From JAIVGV01 sp035295985 (GTDB lineage: Bacteria; Acidobacteriota; Blastocatellia; Pyrinomonadales; Pyrinomonadaceae), in the NCBI GenBank assembly GCA_035295985.1, contig DATHBT010000308.1, positions 1 through 5,803 on the forward strand: 5,803 nt of DNA. The letters run 5' to 3'. The position numbers were made by a program, and so were the translations under genes. Positions 5,273-5,803 of this stretch are shown one piece after another. The notes under the pieces were generated by a model. It had not been told where the DNA came from. It searched no databases and saw nothing but the letters and a program-made list of their open reading frames with translations. Each line of letters begins with the position of its first letter. Position 1 is the stretch's first letter.

Positions 5273-5803
5273 ATGAAGGCCGACCTCGTACTCATCCGTC
5301 TAATCTTCACCGCGATCCTCGTCGGCGCGGGCTATCTGCTGCGCCCGCTCCCCGGCCACCCGGCCGTCTCCGCCGCCGCCGGACTCCTCGTCGCCGCCGC
5401 CATCATCCTCTTCGAGATGCGCATCCAGCGCGCGTCTTTGAAGACGCTCATCGGCGCGGCCGTCGGCTCGATCCTCGGCATCGTCGGCGCTTACCTGATC
5501 GGCTCGCTGGTGACGAGTCTGAACCCTCGCTCGATCAACCCTGAGACGCAGGCCTTCCTCGTGCTCGCGCTCACGTTCCTGATGGCCTACATCGGCCTCG
5601 TCGTCGGCGCGGCCAAAGGCGAGTACCTCGAACTCTCCGCGCTGGGCGGCATCTTCAGCGACAAGTCCGCGCAGCGCGACGTTAAAATTTTAGACACCTC
5701 CGTCATCATCGACGGGCGCATCGCCGACGTGGCCGAGGCGGGCTTCCTCTCCGGCGCGATAGTCATCCCGCAGTTCATCCTGCGCGAGTTGCAGCAGGTG
5801 GAC
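5273..5803 (+). CDS. YacL-like membrane protein with PIN domain (PIN/TRAM family), C-terminus off the right edge
   Basis: The 177 visible residues start at ATG 5273 and run in frame to the window end. Four hydrophobic segments, at about residues 5-22, 31-47, 58-80 and 95-113, form an N-terminal membrane anchor. After a short linker the PIN domain begins at VKILDTSVIIDGRIADV (137-153), with the metal-binding Asp141, and continues to IVIPQFILRELQQVD, where Glu172 is the next conserved acidic residue. This matches YacL-type proteins of about 350 residues, which continue with the rest of the PIN nuclease fold and a TRAM RNA-binding domain; those parts lie outside the window. PIN domains are typically metal-dependent ribonucleases, but the cellular target of this family is poorly defined. 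In Bacillus yacL lies downstream of radA and disA and before ispD, which supports the identification. Here it appears to have its own promoter. Confidence 0.9.
   Translation, partial: MKADLVLIRLIFTAILVGAGYLLRPLPGHPAVSAAAGLLVAAAIILFEMRIQRASLKTLIGAAVGSILGIVGAYLIGSLVTSLNPRSINPETQAFLVLALTFLMAYIGLVVGAAKGEYLELSALGGIFSDKSAQRDVKILDTSVIIDGRIADVAEAGFLSGAIVIPQFILRELQQVD

Noticed and set aside
5587..5778. Minus-strand 63-codon frame near the right edge
   Set aside because: It lies opposite the PIN/TRAM coding sequence, which has clear membrane segments and PIN motifs, and it has no features of its own.

Overview
The window is GC-rich DNA with dense coding. It holds four protein genes: a large polytopic membrane protein on the minus strand that runs off the left edge, and radA, a short-chain dehydrogenase/reductase (SDR) gene and the start of a PIN/TRAM-type (YacL-like) gene on the plus strand. 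High GC, the YfhO-type membrane protein, TTG/ATG start use and short heptamer-repeat intergenic elements would fit Acidobacteriota (perhaps Blastocatellia). That assignment is inference from general style; there is no rRNA or other taxonomic marker here.

Layout. 1-2507 (minus): an uninterrupted 835-codon open frame, YfhO/GT-C-like, with its C-terminus beyond the left edge. 2508-2841 (334 bp, no convincing gene): a divergent intergenic region. It contains a candidate minus-strand promoter, a 148-bp element with heptameric arms in inverted orientation, a candidate radA promoter, and a leader with a GC-rich stem-loop and a strong ribosome binding site. 2842-4221: radA with a TTG start. 4285-5073: an SDR gene 63 bp downstream of radA, probably co-transcribed; its predicted active site lacks the catalytic Lys and Asn. 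5069-5224: a second inverted heptamer element, whose first heptamer supplies the SDR stop codon. 5233-5262: a candidate promoter. 5273-5803: membrane-anchored PIN/TRAM protein, cut by the right edge.

How the genes relate. RadA is a DNA-repair branch-migration helicase, and YacL-type PIN/TRAM proteins are its classical neighbours (in Bacillus: clpC-radA-disA-yacL-ispD-ispF). The window keeps radA followed by the PIN/TRAM gene, but an SDR with a degenerate active site sits where disA lies in Bacillus. The YfhO-like protein probably acts in envelope glycan or lipid-linked sugar work and appears functionally separate, sharing only the divergent intergenic region.

Most noteworthy: (1) the SDR pseudoenzyme-like active site; (2) two intergenic elements with unrelated heptamer sequences but the same architecture (heptamer arms in inverted orientation about 85 bp apart), each ending within a few bases of a predicted promoter -35 box; (3) a shared TARAATCGCTGT motif at the predicted -10 of radA and of the PIN/TRAM gene, the latter predicted to be nearly leaderless. 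No CRISPR array, tRNA, rRNA, insertion sequence or defence cassette was seen.
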